Source: Sphaerosporella brunnea
Lineage: Eukaryota > Ascomycota > Pezizomycetes > Pezizales > Pyronemataceae
Length of the DNA stretch: 64,000 nucleotides
Reading direction: 5' to 3'
Assembly (NCBI GenBank): GCA_008704415.1
Contig: VXIS01000034.1
Span: 1 to 64,000 of the forward strand
Part shown: one piece after another, positions 20,973 to 32,077 of the stretch
Layout of the letters: each line of letters opens with the position of its first letter
How positions within the stretch are numbered: the first letter of the stretch is position 1
Translations under genes and position numbers: made by a program
Notes under the pieces: generated by a model
What the model was told of the DNA's origin: nothing
Seen by the model: the letters and a program-made list of their open reading frames with translations, nothing else
The model's database searches: none

Positions 20973-21809
20973 TCACAGCGCCTGGGCAGCAATTGTCGCT
21001 GCCTTTTCGAGGACTTTTTGAGTGTCGTCCGAAACTCCATTACCAACAATGTGGCGCTTCATTGCTGCCAACGTGTTTCTCTTATCCACGATGGGATGGG
21101 CGACCTCGTTCAAGGTCAGCCGTTGTTCTTGGTCCATGGCCCAGTCCTGCATGGTCATGCTCAGTTTTGTGAGGGCCTCGCTTAATCTCTGTTCCCCCTC
21201 TGGGGTCCGAATCTCTGCCCCGAGCCGATCATATGTGAAGTATTTCTGGTCATCCACACCGACCCCTTCATTCATTTGCTGTATCACGGCCTTGACGAAC
21301 AACAGTAGCACACTTCGCGCTTGAAGCGCACTGAAATGGTCCTTTCCTACGAGAGTCCAGCCCTGCTTCTTCTCTTCAACTTCCTCGGCGGGCTCGGAAG
21401 CGGTCTCCTCGATCTTAGGAGCTTCCCCGACCAGCTCGGGCTTCGACCCCATAACAGCCTCGGGGGTCTCTGAGATGGCCGGCGCAGCGTGCTGCTCGAC
21501 CTCGTGGGCCTTCTCAACCCCAGCAGCTTTAGGAGTCTCCTCGACCGCAGGCGCTGCGTTCTCGGCTTCGGGGGCCTCCTCCTTTGGCTCCTCGGGGACA
21601 GCGGCAATCTGCTCGCCCTTAGGCTCCTCAACTGCCAGCTTGGCCGCCTTCTCCTCGGGCTTAGCCTTAGACTCCTCAAACACATGCACAGCGAGCACTT
21701 CTTCGGATTGGGGCTTCTGCTCCTCAGCATCGGGCTCAGTCTGCTTCTCCGACTCCTCAACCGTGGCCTCCTTAGGCAACGCAAATTTCCAGACGGTGTG
21801 TCCACTCAT
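20973..21809 (-). CDS. Glu-rich protein of unknown function
   Basis: A single-exon 278-residue frame starts at ATG 21809. Residues 1-150 are low complexity, rich in Glu, Ala, Pro and Lys, with repeated EEPK/EETP words and no predicted fold. From about residue 150 the composition becomes ordinary (QGWTLVGKDHFSALQARSVL, then a helical part with TLNEVAHPIVDKRNTLAAMK). I do not recognise a family. The stop codon lies only 15 bp from the outer edge of the inverted-repeat element, so that insertion forms its 3' flank and may have replaced the original end. The acidic repeats could cause slippage or inflate the apparent length. Confidence 0.6.
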   Translation of the reverse strand: MSGHTVWKFALPKEATVEESEKQTEPDAEEQKPQSEEVLAVHVFEESKAKPEEKAAKLAVEEPKGEQIAAVPEEPKEEAPEAENAAPAVEETPKAAGVEKAHEVEQHAAPAISETPEAVMGSKPELVGEAPKIEETASEPAEEVEEKKQGWTLVGKDHFSALQARSVLLLFVKAVIQQMNEGVGVDDQKYFTYDRLGAEIRTPEGEQRLSEALTKLSMTMQDWAMDQEQRLTLNEVAHPIVDKRNTLAAMKRHIVGNGVSDDTQKVLEKAATIAAQAL

Positions 21810-22207
21810 CGTTTGCGGTTATCATATGGCCCTCCAATTGGGGTAATTCGAGCTATGGCGGCGGAATCCTGTAACCTGCCCCTCGGGGTCCACTTCTCTT
21901 GCCGATCAACTAAGCCTATTTCAGGAGTGACAGACTGTGTATCCGCTCGCGGGAAAAGAAGGAGCGGAAGGGGGGATTGGGGCGCCCACAACGACGAGAG
22001 AGCGCGGGGCCGGAAAAAAAGCTTGCGGCTGCGCTTCACTAGAAATCGCTCGTTATTTCCCAAAACAGGAAAGTGTACATAAGCAATCACTCGCTACAGT
22101 CCAAAAGTGGCTTAGTAGGGTCCATCCGCAAAATTCCCGCTTGAAACACTACTGCTCCTTACCCTTTAACTTTGCTGTAATTTTTGCTCTCTAGAATCCA
22201 TCTATTG

Positions 22208-22610
22208 CTACTTATCTACGCATCTAGAGAGCGCTTTTGCGTTGTTTTTTGGTTGTGGTTCCCGGCGTAAAATCTGGTGTTTCCAACGCGATGGGGGCAC
22301 CATAGTCACTAACGTTTCGTTGCAGTGCTCGTCCCAAGCATCGTCGTCATACAACCTTCCGTCGTTGCAGTCCACACACGCAAGATCACCCCAAATCTCT
22401 CCTAAAATCCGGGCAATTGTCTCCTTTTGGGCCTCCTTCTTGGCCTTCTCCTGCTCTTCGGCGGCTTCCTTCTCGACCTTACGCCTGGCCTTCCGCTGCT
22501 TTTCTTTCTCGTTTTTTTTTGGCCGACTTTCCCTTGGGATTGTTTGGGGGCGGGGCTGGGTGGTCATCGTTGGTGTTGGGGTTGGAGGCCGTGGGGATTT
22601 GGGATGCCAT
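22208..22610 (-). CDS. Small Lys/Glu-rich coiled-coil protein with one frame break
   Basis: ATG at 22610 opens MASQIPTASNPNTNDDHP and a Pro-rich stretch. At an A9 run (22512-22520) the frame closes soon afterwards. One base fewer in that run would continue it into EKEKQRKARRKVEKEAAEEQ and a C-terminal domain, IWGDLACVDCNDGRLYDDD, ending at 22208. The combined product would be about 134 residues: disordered N-terminus, a charged helix, then a short domain with CVDC and a later Cys. I do not recognise the family. The break at a homopolymer makes an assembly indel as likely as decay. Confidence 0.5.
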
Positions 22611-23000
22611 TGTTGCTGTTTCTGTCGTGGTTCTGGTGTTGAGTTGTTGTAAGGGCGGTGGTGGTAGCCGCCGGTGGCTCAGATGGACGCGGACTGCGGT
22701 GCGCCGCTTTGGACAGAATGGAAACGAAGCTAGTTTTAAAACATCCTATAACAGAATCAATCGCACGTGCATTCTCAGTCGCCGTAAAGCTCACTGTGAT
22801 CAATATCCGTGGCCTTGGGCTAGAGGGAAGTGACATATCATAACAAGTATCACATGGGTCAAGTCTAGAAGGTCAACATCGATGAGAACTTCGTATAGCA
22901 TAGGTTGCATTCTTAGTCTACTTCCTTCAGTGTAGTGTCCTTGAGAAACACTGCTCCCAATTCCCCTCCTGAATTGACTAAAAACACCTCGACGCAATAG

Positions 23001-23360
23001 TCAGAGTGCACAGCTCAAGTTAATAGGGATATCCCGAGAACACCCCGTTCCTCGACTATCCTCGTCTATACAATGCAGCTCAAAAAACTCCTCCAAGACC
23101 ATCGAAAGCTTTGAACTCGACACTCCGATCTCACATCCGTAGTGTTCCGCTCCTGAAAACCTCGTCGGGCAACATTGAGTCATGCGGTCATAGATCGTTG
23201 CCCAGGTGTAGGTGTCGATTCCGACCTGTTCCAGAGCATCCAGCAACGAGTTGTGGGCTGGCGTACGCTCTTTGTTGGACTTGACGGACTCCTCAAAAGA
23301 CGAACCGTGGAACTTTACTTTGGCCAAAATCGAAAACGACCCGGTCTGCTCGATACGCAT
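23001..23360 (-). CDS. Hypothetical protein or gene fragment
   Basis: A 119-codon frame on the minus strand looks like protein (HNSLLDALEQVGIDTYTWAT, then SKLSMVLEEFFELHCIDED). It is not explained by any opposite-strand gene. No start context or upstream exon could be fixed, and no family is recognised. It may be the last exon of a broken gene. Confidence 0.35.
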   Translation of the reverse strand: MRIEQTGSFSILAKVKFHGSSFEESVKSNKERTPAHNSLLDALEQVGIDTYTWATIYDRMTQCCPTRFSGAEHYGCEIGVSSSKLSMVLEEFFELHCIDEDSRGTGCSRDIPINLSCAL

Positions 23361-24246
23361 CCAACGAAACTCCTGATCCAGTTTGAATGAGAAGTCAAAC
23401 TAGTCTGAAGTGTAACGGTGATGTGGTATGAAGGTGTGAGGGATGAAGAACTTTAGAAGTCAATTGAGCTCCCAAAACTCTCTGAATAGGGCCTGGTACG
23501 CTATTCCCAATAAGGAAGCCAAGCAAACTGCTGACCCTGAACCCTAGCTCTACAATCTACGCTGCGCTTCCGCTGCTCACCTGTCAACCACCAGGGACCA
23601 GTCGCACTCCATGGTGCCTACAATAGCCCTCACAGTCCACCTGTGCATTTGATGGGCTAAGTGAAGATTAACTACTCGTGAATAGATGGGCTCCGGCTTT
23701 AGTTACAGCCGAAGCCTGCAGCTAGGCATGCAAGCGTATATACTTTCCAGGTATCGTTACAGAAAGAAACAGGATTATATCTATTCAAATCTTAGGACAC
23801 TCTCTGCTTTGTAGCTACTCTTTAATCCTTCGCTACGCCCTTCCCCGTCAGCATCCTTCTTTCGGCCACCAGGGCTGTCAAAAGTCCAGCCCGTCCGGCT
23901 TTAACCGTGCCCCATAGCGGACTGAAAATTCCGGACCGAGGAAATCAAAGCAACGAAGGCAGTCGTCCGAGGCGCCCCGCCAAGATGACCGTGGACTGCC
24001 GGCCGGCCCCGTCCAGGACCATGGACGGACGGTGGGTATTGCTGTAGTGGTAAGGGTTCGTTTGATGCTTACAGACGATATGGACCGTTTCCAGCAAGAA
24101 GGCTTGCACTCTATGTGCTACTGATGTCATTGGGGCGCCTATCGTACTGTTTGACGTGCCTGGCGTGCCGGGCGTTTGTGGCCTGGAAGGCCGTTGCTCG
24201 CTGTCCTCCACGGCTTTGCGCTTCTTGATATGGCGGCTCTGTCAGG
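23361..24246. other. Intergenic
   Basis: No clear gene. 23945-24246 holds minus-strand frames that may belong to the locus immediately to the right (one reads RPQTPGTPGTSNSTIG). GGCCGG-rich patches lie near 23890-24010. Confidence 0.3.
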
Positions 24247-24825
24247 TCATCGTGTGGCATTCGGGATCGCTTCTGGCGCCGTGACGGCAACTGCGATTGT
24301 TGTTGCTGCGGCGGCTGCCACTGCTGCAGATTTACTGGTCGCTGCTGCCGCTGGTGTCGCTTTTTCACAAGCCAGGAGATTTGTCCCCACTGGGAGTAAT
24401 AAGGTTCTGTCGTGCGTCCTGCAATCCATGGATTCTGGGCGTCCAGAAAGGACGATTGGCGCTGGAAGGATCTTGCACATATGGCCCTTGAAGTTTCCGA
24501 TCAGTCCCATCTTGTGAAGCGAACAGTTCAGGGGCAGGGTGACTACCTTTGGCAATTTCGAAAATAGTGCCGCCTTTTTCGATAATGTGGGGTCCAGTGG
24601 ATGCGTAATCTCCACGCTCCCGGCGGCGACCAAAGCAGCCACCCAGAGCGTTAAATTTCCGGATGCGTCCAGTTCTTGTTCATGTGCTTTGCTCTTCGCC
24701 AGGCAGCCCAACAAAGGAGACCGAGTGATCCCAGGTGAAGCCTTCTCCACTCACAGCCCTAGAATGCGAGGGGGGAATGCACAGTACTCACAACACGTGC
24801 TCAGCACACGATCTTCGTTCTCCAT
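24247..24825 (-). CDS. Hypothetical gene, structure unresolved
   Basis: ATG at 24825 gives MENEDRVLSTC followed by a GTGAGT donor. The downstream frame (to 24247) reads SPLLGCLAKSKAHEQELDA, TLWVAALVAAGSVEITHPLD and an Ala-rich C-terminus. An unusually short intron with a GAG acceptor would join them. A second frame, open from about 24520 down to 24111, reads FLDAQNPWIAGRTTEPYYSQ and QQWQPPQQQQSQLPSRRQKR and is also protein-like. A third frame contains HIKKRKAVEDSEQRPSR. The locus is therefore either multi-exon or frame-broken. Function unknown. Confidence 0.35.
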
Positions 24826-25956
24826 GAGGTAAATAAAACAAGCAACGACAAGACCCTCGGTGGATTAGCGACTTCATGGGATAAGGATTTAGCGACAGAC
24901 GATGATCGGGAGCGCCTCACTGCAAATCACTCGATCAAAAGGCCGGTCGGCCCGGCCGGCAATTGACGGCCCAGAGGGTGGTTGTGGCCAGTTCTCTTGG
25001 TGTCGGAGGAACTACCTGCCGACTGCCGCCTCAGAGCATCACTCCACTTTACCTACTTGTCCCAACACGAGTTTTTTTGCCATGAATATCTGATCTTCAC
25101 CGGTCGTAGGACATGGAAAACGATTGGCCAACAGTCATAACACCTGTGGTTTCTACTGGACGCCCTCTATGGGCAACAATACGTGGCAAGTGGATTACTG
25201 CGTACTTGTCGGACGATTCATTTAGGCTATGTTCCTTATTTCACAGGTTGGCGATTGGTATATACATATTGTGGCATTCTGTTGGAGAATCGCACTGCAG
25301 ATTATATCACTTAACCTAGATAAACTCCCGCATTGCTGCAGCGCCTAACAAACACTCCTACTCGCACTCAATTTACCGTCTGTGAACTCGCTATCCTCTA
25401 CGATGACGCCCAAATGCGGAAGGAAATGCGCAGTAACGAGTGAAGCTCCGAAGACGGGCTATAGCGCTATATACCGACTGTTTCCTTTCGAGACCTGGCG
25501 GGGGGCTGGCAGCAAGTGCGAGTGCTTCAACGCACGACGGAAAATGCATGGCTGATCGTTATATCGTTGGTTGGTTAGTCGGGCATTCAATCCTCCGACA
25601 TCAAAAAAGGCTTCCACGCGCATGGCTGATCCACTTCCCTGTCACTCATCATGACTCTTGACCTGCATCTCCGAGTATGGTTGACCGCGAGGAAAACACT
25701 TGCAGTCGGAGCGTATTCCTACGCATAAAGGCCGCGGTAAATGGACGACCTCCGCGCGGACCCCAACCTCGTCGCATAAGGGGAAGAAAGAAGTACCGGT
25801 TGCTCTTATCTATTGCGCGTTGTGGTGCCGCCGGTTGGGTTATCAGCTCACCAAGGCCGCAATTCATCGGTTCAGATTCGAAATATAAACCAGCAGTTCC
25901 CCATCGACTTTTTCTCACTCAACCCGCACATCCGGTTTACTTCGATAATCGTCACC
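24826..25956. other. Intergenic
   Basis: A 68-codon plus-strand frame from ATG 25113 (MENDWPTVITPVVSTGRPLW) could be a small protein but has no support. 24940-24975 is GGCCGG-rich. Nothing else was seen. Confidence 0.3.
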
Positions 25957-26542
25957 ATGTCCTCCGCTCCTTCCATCGCAACCATCGGCGCTGGCCCTGG
26001 GGGGCTCACTCTCGCCCGTCTTTTGCACGTCAACGCACTGATGAACCAGCGCAACGGAGACGGCACTATTCGGTCCTACGCCTTGTTGCTCGCTCCGGAG
26101 GATTGGATGGAGACCTGTGGCATCGATTGGAACAATCCCGCCGACAATCAGGGAGAAGCTTATCGCCGGGTACTACGCCGATTGGGACGAGAGCTTGAAG
26201 GACTTGATCCGACTGTGCGACGACCACATGATTCCGCGAAAGCCGTGGATGCTGCCGGTCGGCATTCGGTGGGCCCCGCGGCCAGGTGTAACCTTGGTCG
26301 GGGATGCAGCATATGCGATGGGGCCCTTCGCCGGAGTGGGTGTTCACCTTGCTATGGAAGACGCCCTGGAGCTCACCGCTGCGTTGGTAGCTCGACAGAA
26401 CGACTTGACGGAGCCAGTTGCTCTGGCCGCCGATTTGGAGGAATACGAGATGCCAGTGTTCATAAGGGCTCAGAAGAATGCGCAGAAAACGGGGCGCGGC
26501 TTTTCGCCCCAGATGCGCCCAAGGAATACATGGAGCAGCTAA
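25957..26542 (+). pseudogene. FAD-dependent monooxygenase (TetX-like), internally deleted
   Basis: The ATG at 25957 is followed by the Rossmann dinucleotide motif IGAGPGGLTLARLL. Instead of the roughly 230 residues that normally follow, the sequence jumps to NGDGTIRSYALLLAPEDWME. A one-base shift near 26145 moves the reading to another frame. That frame carries REKLIAGYYADWDESLKDL, then the second FAD motif VTLVGDAAYAMGPFAGVGVH and a helical end (FIRAQKNAQKTG) with its stop at 26540-26542. The family consists of flavoprotein hydroxylases of about 400-450 residues. With most of the substrate domain gone and the frame broken, this copy is dead. Confidence 0.85.
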
Positions 26543-26753
26543 AGACGTTCGAAAACGAACAATGTGAAGCGGCTGCCGCGGCCAACTGATCGGAAAGTTA
26601 GACATGGGATTGAGAAGGTCTTTGCAATAGTGGATATAGAAGGACAGTATTTTTGTGCCCAATCCTCGGCCCTGGGAAAAACCGCACCAACAACAATAAT
26701 CGATAATCGATCTCTCCAAATCTCGAAAAGAAAAAGAGATAGATAGAGGCTTG

Positions 26754-26769
26754 AAAAAATAAAAGAAAA
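26754..26769 (-). terminator. Pol III terminator of tRNA-Asn
   Basis: Directly after the tRNA the minus strand reads TTTTCTTTTATTTTTT. Confidence 0.7.
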
Positions 26770-26843
26770 CTCCTCCGGGTGGGCTTGAACCACCAACCTC
26801 CTGATTAACAGTCAGACGCGCTAGCCAATTGCGCCACGGGGGA
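26770..26843 (-). tRNA. tRNA-Asn(GTT)
   Basis: Reads on the minus strand without an intron. The acceptor 5' strand TCCCCCG faces CGGAGGA, leaving one C4-A69 mismatch, with discriminator G. The D-stem is GCGC/GCGC. The anticodon arm TCTGA-CTGTTAA-TCAGG gives GTT. The T-arm is GGTGG-TTCAAGC-CCACC. TTTTCTTTT follows immediately as terminator. Confidence 0.95.
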
Positions 26844-27707
26844 TGTTTCTGTCACAAGTTCGACTTGTATCATAAAGTCACAGAAACCTATTCCAAGCTT
26901 CATCTTCATCATAACGACGCACTCGGTTACAAATACAAACAATCTCTCTCACTTGATGTCATCCACAATCCTCTCTCTTCAACTCCAACAAACAAACAAC
27001 AGCCAGAGCCAGATCTGCAGAGCAGAGGGGTATAAACGCATCCCGCACCAAAAAAAAAAAAAAAAGCCCCCCCCCGGCACCGCTTCATGTACATCCGATC
27101 CAGTAGTAAGTCTCCATACATGTAGCAACCTACACCCAAAGCGAAAAAAAAAAAAAAAAAAAAAAAACTAGAATGATAAAAAAACAGCCACACGCTAGAT
27201 ATTTCGATAGTACAACCTGCTTGCAAGATCAAAGCGATCGTTATGTGAAGTAAATGGAGGAAAGCCGTATAACCAAAAAACCCCACACCCTAGCCTGCGG
27301 ATATCATGAGAAAAATATCAAGTCAAAGACATAAATGCATAACAAAAGAAAACACCAGCCACAAAAACAAAAGGAACAAAACTAGAATAAGGCATCCTAA
27401 GTTTGTGTGCGCGCGGCCGAAACTCTCGGAGAACAAGCAAGAAAAAGACATTATGACCTACGTATGCTGCTGAAACTCGAAAAAATGCGTGCGCCAATAT
27501 GACGATGAATAACTGAGTAAGTACTTAGGCAGGTATACCGAAGGCAGCAGAAAAATGCAGCGCCCAAGTCAAGCAAGAGAAAGAATTCCGCCCGCCATCA
27601 GCGAATAATAGCAACAAAGAAAGAAAAAAACAGATCAAAAACTCCATGTGCCCCAACAACATAATACCCTAGATAGAGAAGCGAACGTAAACTCCCAATT
27701 TCGTCTC
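26844..27707. other. 3' flank of the large Zn2Cys6 gene
   Basis: A-rich on the plus strand (runs at 27050-27065 and 27145-27167), consistent with 3' untranslated and processing sequence of the minus-strand gene. No coding sequence was seen. Confidence 0.45.
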
Positions 27708-30700
27708 CTAAAGCACATGCGCCTCTGCGCCGCTATTGTCAAGATTTGGCTGGCCACCCAGATCATTGTTCATCGGTGCAGCCGCCCCATTCGGGCCAGT
27801 GAATTGGTCTTTTTCGTTTTGTCGACTCTGCAGACTGGCTGAGATGCCGTCCATGTTTTCCTGGTTGATCAAATGTAGTAGATCCATAGGATTGTCTGGC
27901 TTCGACGGGACCGCAACACCCACATCGCTGGCACGCCGACTGTGTCCCGAGCCTTCCGAGCCCGAGTCTGGCAGTGTTCCATGTTGCACGGCGGCGGCAT
28001 CGAAATAAATTGCATTGATGCTGTCCCTGGATTTCTCTGCTCCTGCGCCCCCATCCACCTCGTGTTCGTTATCACTATCATCTGAATTTTCCAGCTCTTG
28101 GTCGCCCAATTCAAAGGTGTTGTCGTGGGGCGGCACCGTAGATGTATCGAGCTGCATTGGCATCATTTCCGCTACCATTGCTGGATTAGAAGCAATGTCA
28201 TAGCTGAACGAGGTGGACACGGCAGTCATATGTTCGTCGGAGAATTCGCCGTACAGGTGAGGAAAACCGCCTTCGTTGCGAGCATATTCTGACAGAACTG
28301 GATGTGACGAATTGTCAAAAGCCTGGCCGAAGTAGGCACCATTATCCACACCAAACGCCATAAACTGATCAGTAAAATGGTGCCAGATTGGCTCTGAACC
28401 GAGAGCAGTCATTGAACCAGAATTAAATGTCTCTGCGGTGTAGTTGGCAGGATCGACAGGGTATGTTGAGCCAGGATGCAAGCTAGAGTCGACAGATTCT
28501 GGGGTGGGCACCATGTGAGCCGAAGATGATGTAAAGGTGGTGTTCCTGTCGAGGTCTCGATAGGTTTTCTTCAGCTTCTGATACATGCCTTCGATCGGCT
28601 TCCAGTAGCGCCGAAGCTCTCGCAACCACTCCAGACCACACCTCACTCTTCGCCGCTGTTCCCCTGCTCCTCCCGGCTCACCACGAACTTCCAACGCTCG
28701 AATAATAGTGATATTGCAAGCATCCGATATGGCTTGTCCAAGGAACGGGGCGTTGACGATGACTGGGCTTTCATTTCTGCTGGCTGCTCTGTCTCTTTGC
28801 TGTCGCACGTGGACCATGATTTGCAACACGGCATCGGCATGGACGAAAGCTTTCCGTATACTTTCGATGATAACTTCGGGCTGTATGTTCTCATGAATGT
28901 AGTCCTTCGGCACCCCAACAGTTCGCACATAACGGTGCACGTACGCCATAGCGGTGTGCCACATGACATGCATTGTGACAAAAGCGCCAGTTGTGCCTAC
29001 GCTGATCTGGCCAGCCAGGTTCTCATTAGAGTATTCGAGACCTCGAGGCAGGGACTTTCTCCAATTTTCAAGCTTTTCGATGAATTCTTCGAAGAACGTT
29101 AATTCCTGGGACGCCATTTGGCGTCTCGGTTGATCCTTTGGTTCCGTCGGAAACGCGCCGAGATGGATCTGCTTGAGGATGTTTCCCCATATGCTAACTA
29201 TCCGGACAAGGAACGCCATCGCACCCATGTATTTCGTTCCAACGGCGGGATTGTAAGGATTCGGGCCGAGCAGGTGTTCAGTGGGTACATATTTTCCTTC
29301 GGTGAATGAAGGTTGATTGCAGGGCAATTGAATGTGACAATCATGATCCTGTGTAAGGAAAGGCCGGGCCACTCCATAGCTGTTGAATCTCTATGACACC
29401 CAAATATTAGCGAGTCGGCAGGTCAAGGAAAGAGAGGGAAGCGACTAACATCCATCAAATAGTACGACCAGTAAGTGCGCCTCGTGCACTCCTTAATAAC
29501 TGCATCCTTCTTTTTGTCCTTCTTTCTGCTCTCGAGATTCATGTTCAGCGCAGCACCCATCCTTACCGCCATGCCAGCAAACATCCACGCCTTCGAACCA
29601 TTGTTGCTCCCAAAGTCATGTAGTCCCATATGCACCATGCTCTGCACCATCTCAAGGGAATAATCATCGTACTTCTGCATAATCAATTCCCGTGCTCTAG
29701 CCTCAAATATTCGCGCCTGATCTTTAGTGCACCTCGAGAACCGTGCAGCCACAGCACACATGGAAAAAAGTAGCACCGCGGGATGTTTATGCCAATTTTC
29801 CTCGAAACTGGGTCGATGAAGGAATGCATACGTCTGGGAGTAGATGTTGGAGAAGTACGCATCGACGAGATGGCGCAAAAGTTCTAGTCCAGGCAAATCT
29901 GGGTGCCTTGGATCTTCCCCAATAGGCCGATGGATATTGAGCATGTGCCGCGTGTCAATCATAGAAGCCTCGCTCGTATATCTCTCGTGGTGATCCTGTG
30001 TATAGCTAGAGCTACTGTCAAGATAACCGCCCCCCCCACCACCAGGTGCCAAGCTTGAGACGGAGATTGCCGGTGATGGAGTGGTGCTGAACGAAATCGG
30101 CGAGGAATCTGGTAACGACTGACTCCGTCCGTGTGATTGATTTTGATCCCGGATTACCCTCGTTATTTCCTTTCTCGAACGCTCTGTTTGATTCCCTGGT
30201 ACAACTGCCTGAGCATCCATCCCGGGGTCCACGGGAAACATCGGTGGCCTTGCGCTTTCCAGAGGGGCACTATGTATCGCTGGCCGACTCGGCACTGACG
30301 AATTCGCCAGAACTGTGTTAACTGTTTGTTCTCTACTGATTGAACTTGCTCTAGAGCTGGCTCCCCGGTTGGGCCTCTTTGTGCCCGCCTGACTTTCATC
30401 GGTCGATTTCCGCTTTTTTGAGCTGCCGTTTTTCACGGGTGCACTCATCTTCGTGTCGTGTCCGAAATCGGAGAGGACTGATCCTGAGCGCTCACCGCTA
30501 TTGCTCTCTGATTTGGGGTAGTCATGGGATTGACTGGCCCGCTTCTTCTTCTTGTCATCTTCCCTGTGAAAAATCGCGGGATCAGCATGGATAGTGATCG
30601 TCCCAATTCGGGCCTTACTTTTCATACCGTTGACATGTAATTCTCATCTTAGAACAATGCTGGCATACAGTTTCATCATAGTCGCTCTCCCTAGGCAAAA

Positions 30701-32077
30701 ATAATCAGCCACGAATTCTGAAAGTTGATATGCGGGAGTGATATCATCAACTTACACGCATCGGATCTTTTTTGCTCGGCAATTTCTACAAGCCTGTGGC
30801 AGTCTCTGCCTCGCTTTACCTCCCGCAGTGAATCCCCATTCCGGATTTACAGCGATTCCATCTTTGGCGCATGGAAGTAACAGTCCTTTCGTGAGCTTTC
30901 CAGTGCCGAGTTGCCATCCTTCGGGAACGATCACCCCTGGTGGTACAGGCTCATTCTCATAATATTCATTCCCTTTAGCGTCCCTGAATACCGGTGACCC
31001 CTTTTTCTTTCCTGACATCTCGAGGCCATTTGGCTTGTTTACAGGACCAGGAAAAGAAGGGCTTCGGTCGGAGTCTGGGCAAATATCTATCCGTATGGTT
31101 GTGGGGCTCAGGGCAGTGCTCGGTGAATCCGGTTCCCGCTTGATCCTTTTTGGTTTTTCGTCGTCAGCTGAGTCGTATTCAGACTGGCTTCCGTGGAACC
31201 TCATTGTTTTTGGTGCCGAGGCAGGTCGTTCGCCCCCCTCGTTATCCACACTTGATAGCTGTGACACGTAACTTTCACTGTTTCGATGGGTGTTGTTGAA
31301 CGATGATCCACGTTGAGTACCATTCACGCTGACGGGTGGGCCCAGCGGGGAAGCCATATGGCCTCTGACTGGATTCCGAGTCATCAACGAATGCGTTGTC
31401 GATGGAGATTCTACAAAACGTGATGGGGGTTCAGGGCGGTGTGCTGCGTTCTCGGTTGGTACTCCCAGTGACATGGCTGACGATGGTGTCAGTGGCCTTG
31501 GATTCGGCTGCCTAAAAGGCGGCGGTTGGGGTATGCTGCTAGAGCCGACCGTCTGGTGTGCCGAAACCGGCGTTCTCGGAGAGCTGGGATACAGATTCGG
31601 TGGTGAAGGTGCTGCACTGGGCTCCATAGGATTGTGATGCGGGCGGCTGTAGTGATTGTAATTGTGAGTATTGGAGAAACTCTGGCCTTGAGAGGAGGCC
31701 TGAGGCCGTGCAAATGAAGTGTTCGGCGTTTTATTCCATGGGCCTTGGGGTTCCGGAGGCGGATATGAGGCTGGCGCATGCGCAGGCTGAACAGCCTCCT
31801 GGGAAACTGGCGTCTGATAGTAACTGGACTGCCATTGAGCCTGTGCGGGGGTCGGCGGGGAGCCACGGGGGGTGGCAGGCATTGGAGCGCGGAAGGCGTG
31901 TGAGCCGCCGGCAATTCCGTTCATGTTGTATCCAGGTCCTCCTTGCTCTCGATATACGTATGGATGATGGGCTGGCGCCACGCCTGGGCGATAAACACCC
32001 CCGTGCGGTTGAGAAACCTGTGCGTAGTGATTGGGTGCTGCAACCGGGTGGGCGCCGTAAGGGCTCTCCTCAGACAT
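27708..32077 (-). CDS. Large Zn2Cys6 transcription factor with internal zinc cluster
   Basis: Four exons: 32077-30756, 30690-30628, 30563-29450 and 29390-27708, giving 1393 residues. Introns of 65, 64 and 59 nt have GTAAGT, GTATGA and GTTAGT donors. The start is the first ATG in frame (MSEESPYGAHPV); upstream codons are not ATG. About 400 Pro/Ser/Gln-rich residues precede the DNA-binding domain, which is split by intron 1. Cys430, 433, 440, 450, 453 and 460 (CRNCRAKKIRC, then CQHCSKMRITC) match the family spacing, and a basic stretch follows (DDKKKKRA, SSKKRKS). The middle homology region begins near residue 690 (LLRHLVDAYFSNIYSQTYAF) and crosses intron 3 at YLMD/RFNSYGVARPFL. The C-terminus is acidic (ELGDQELENSDDSDNEHEVD), a possible activation region. 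A nuclear regulator; targets unknown. Confidence 0.92.
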
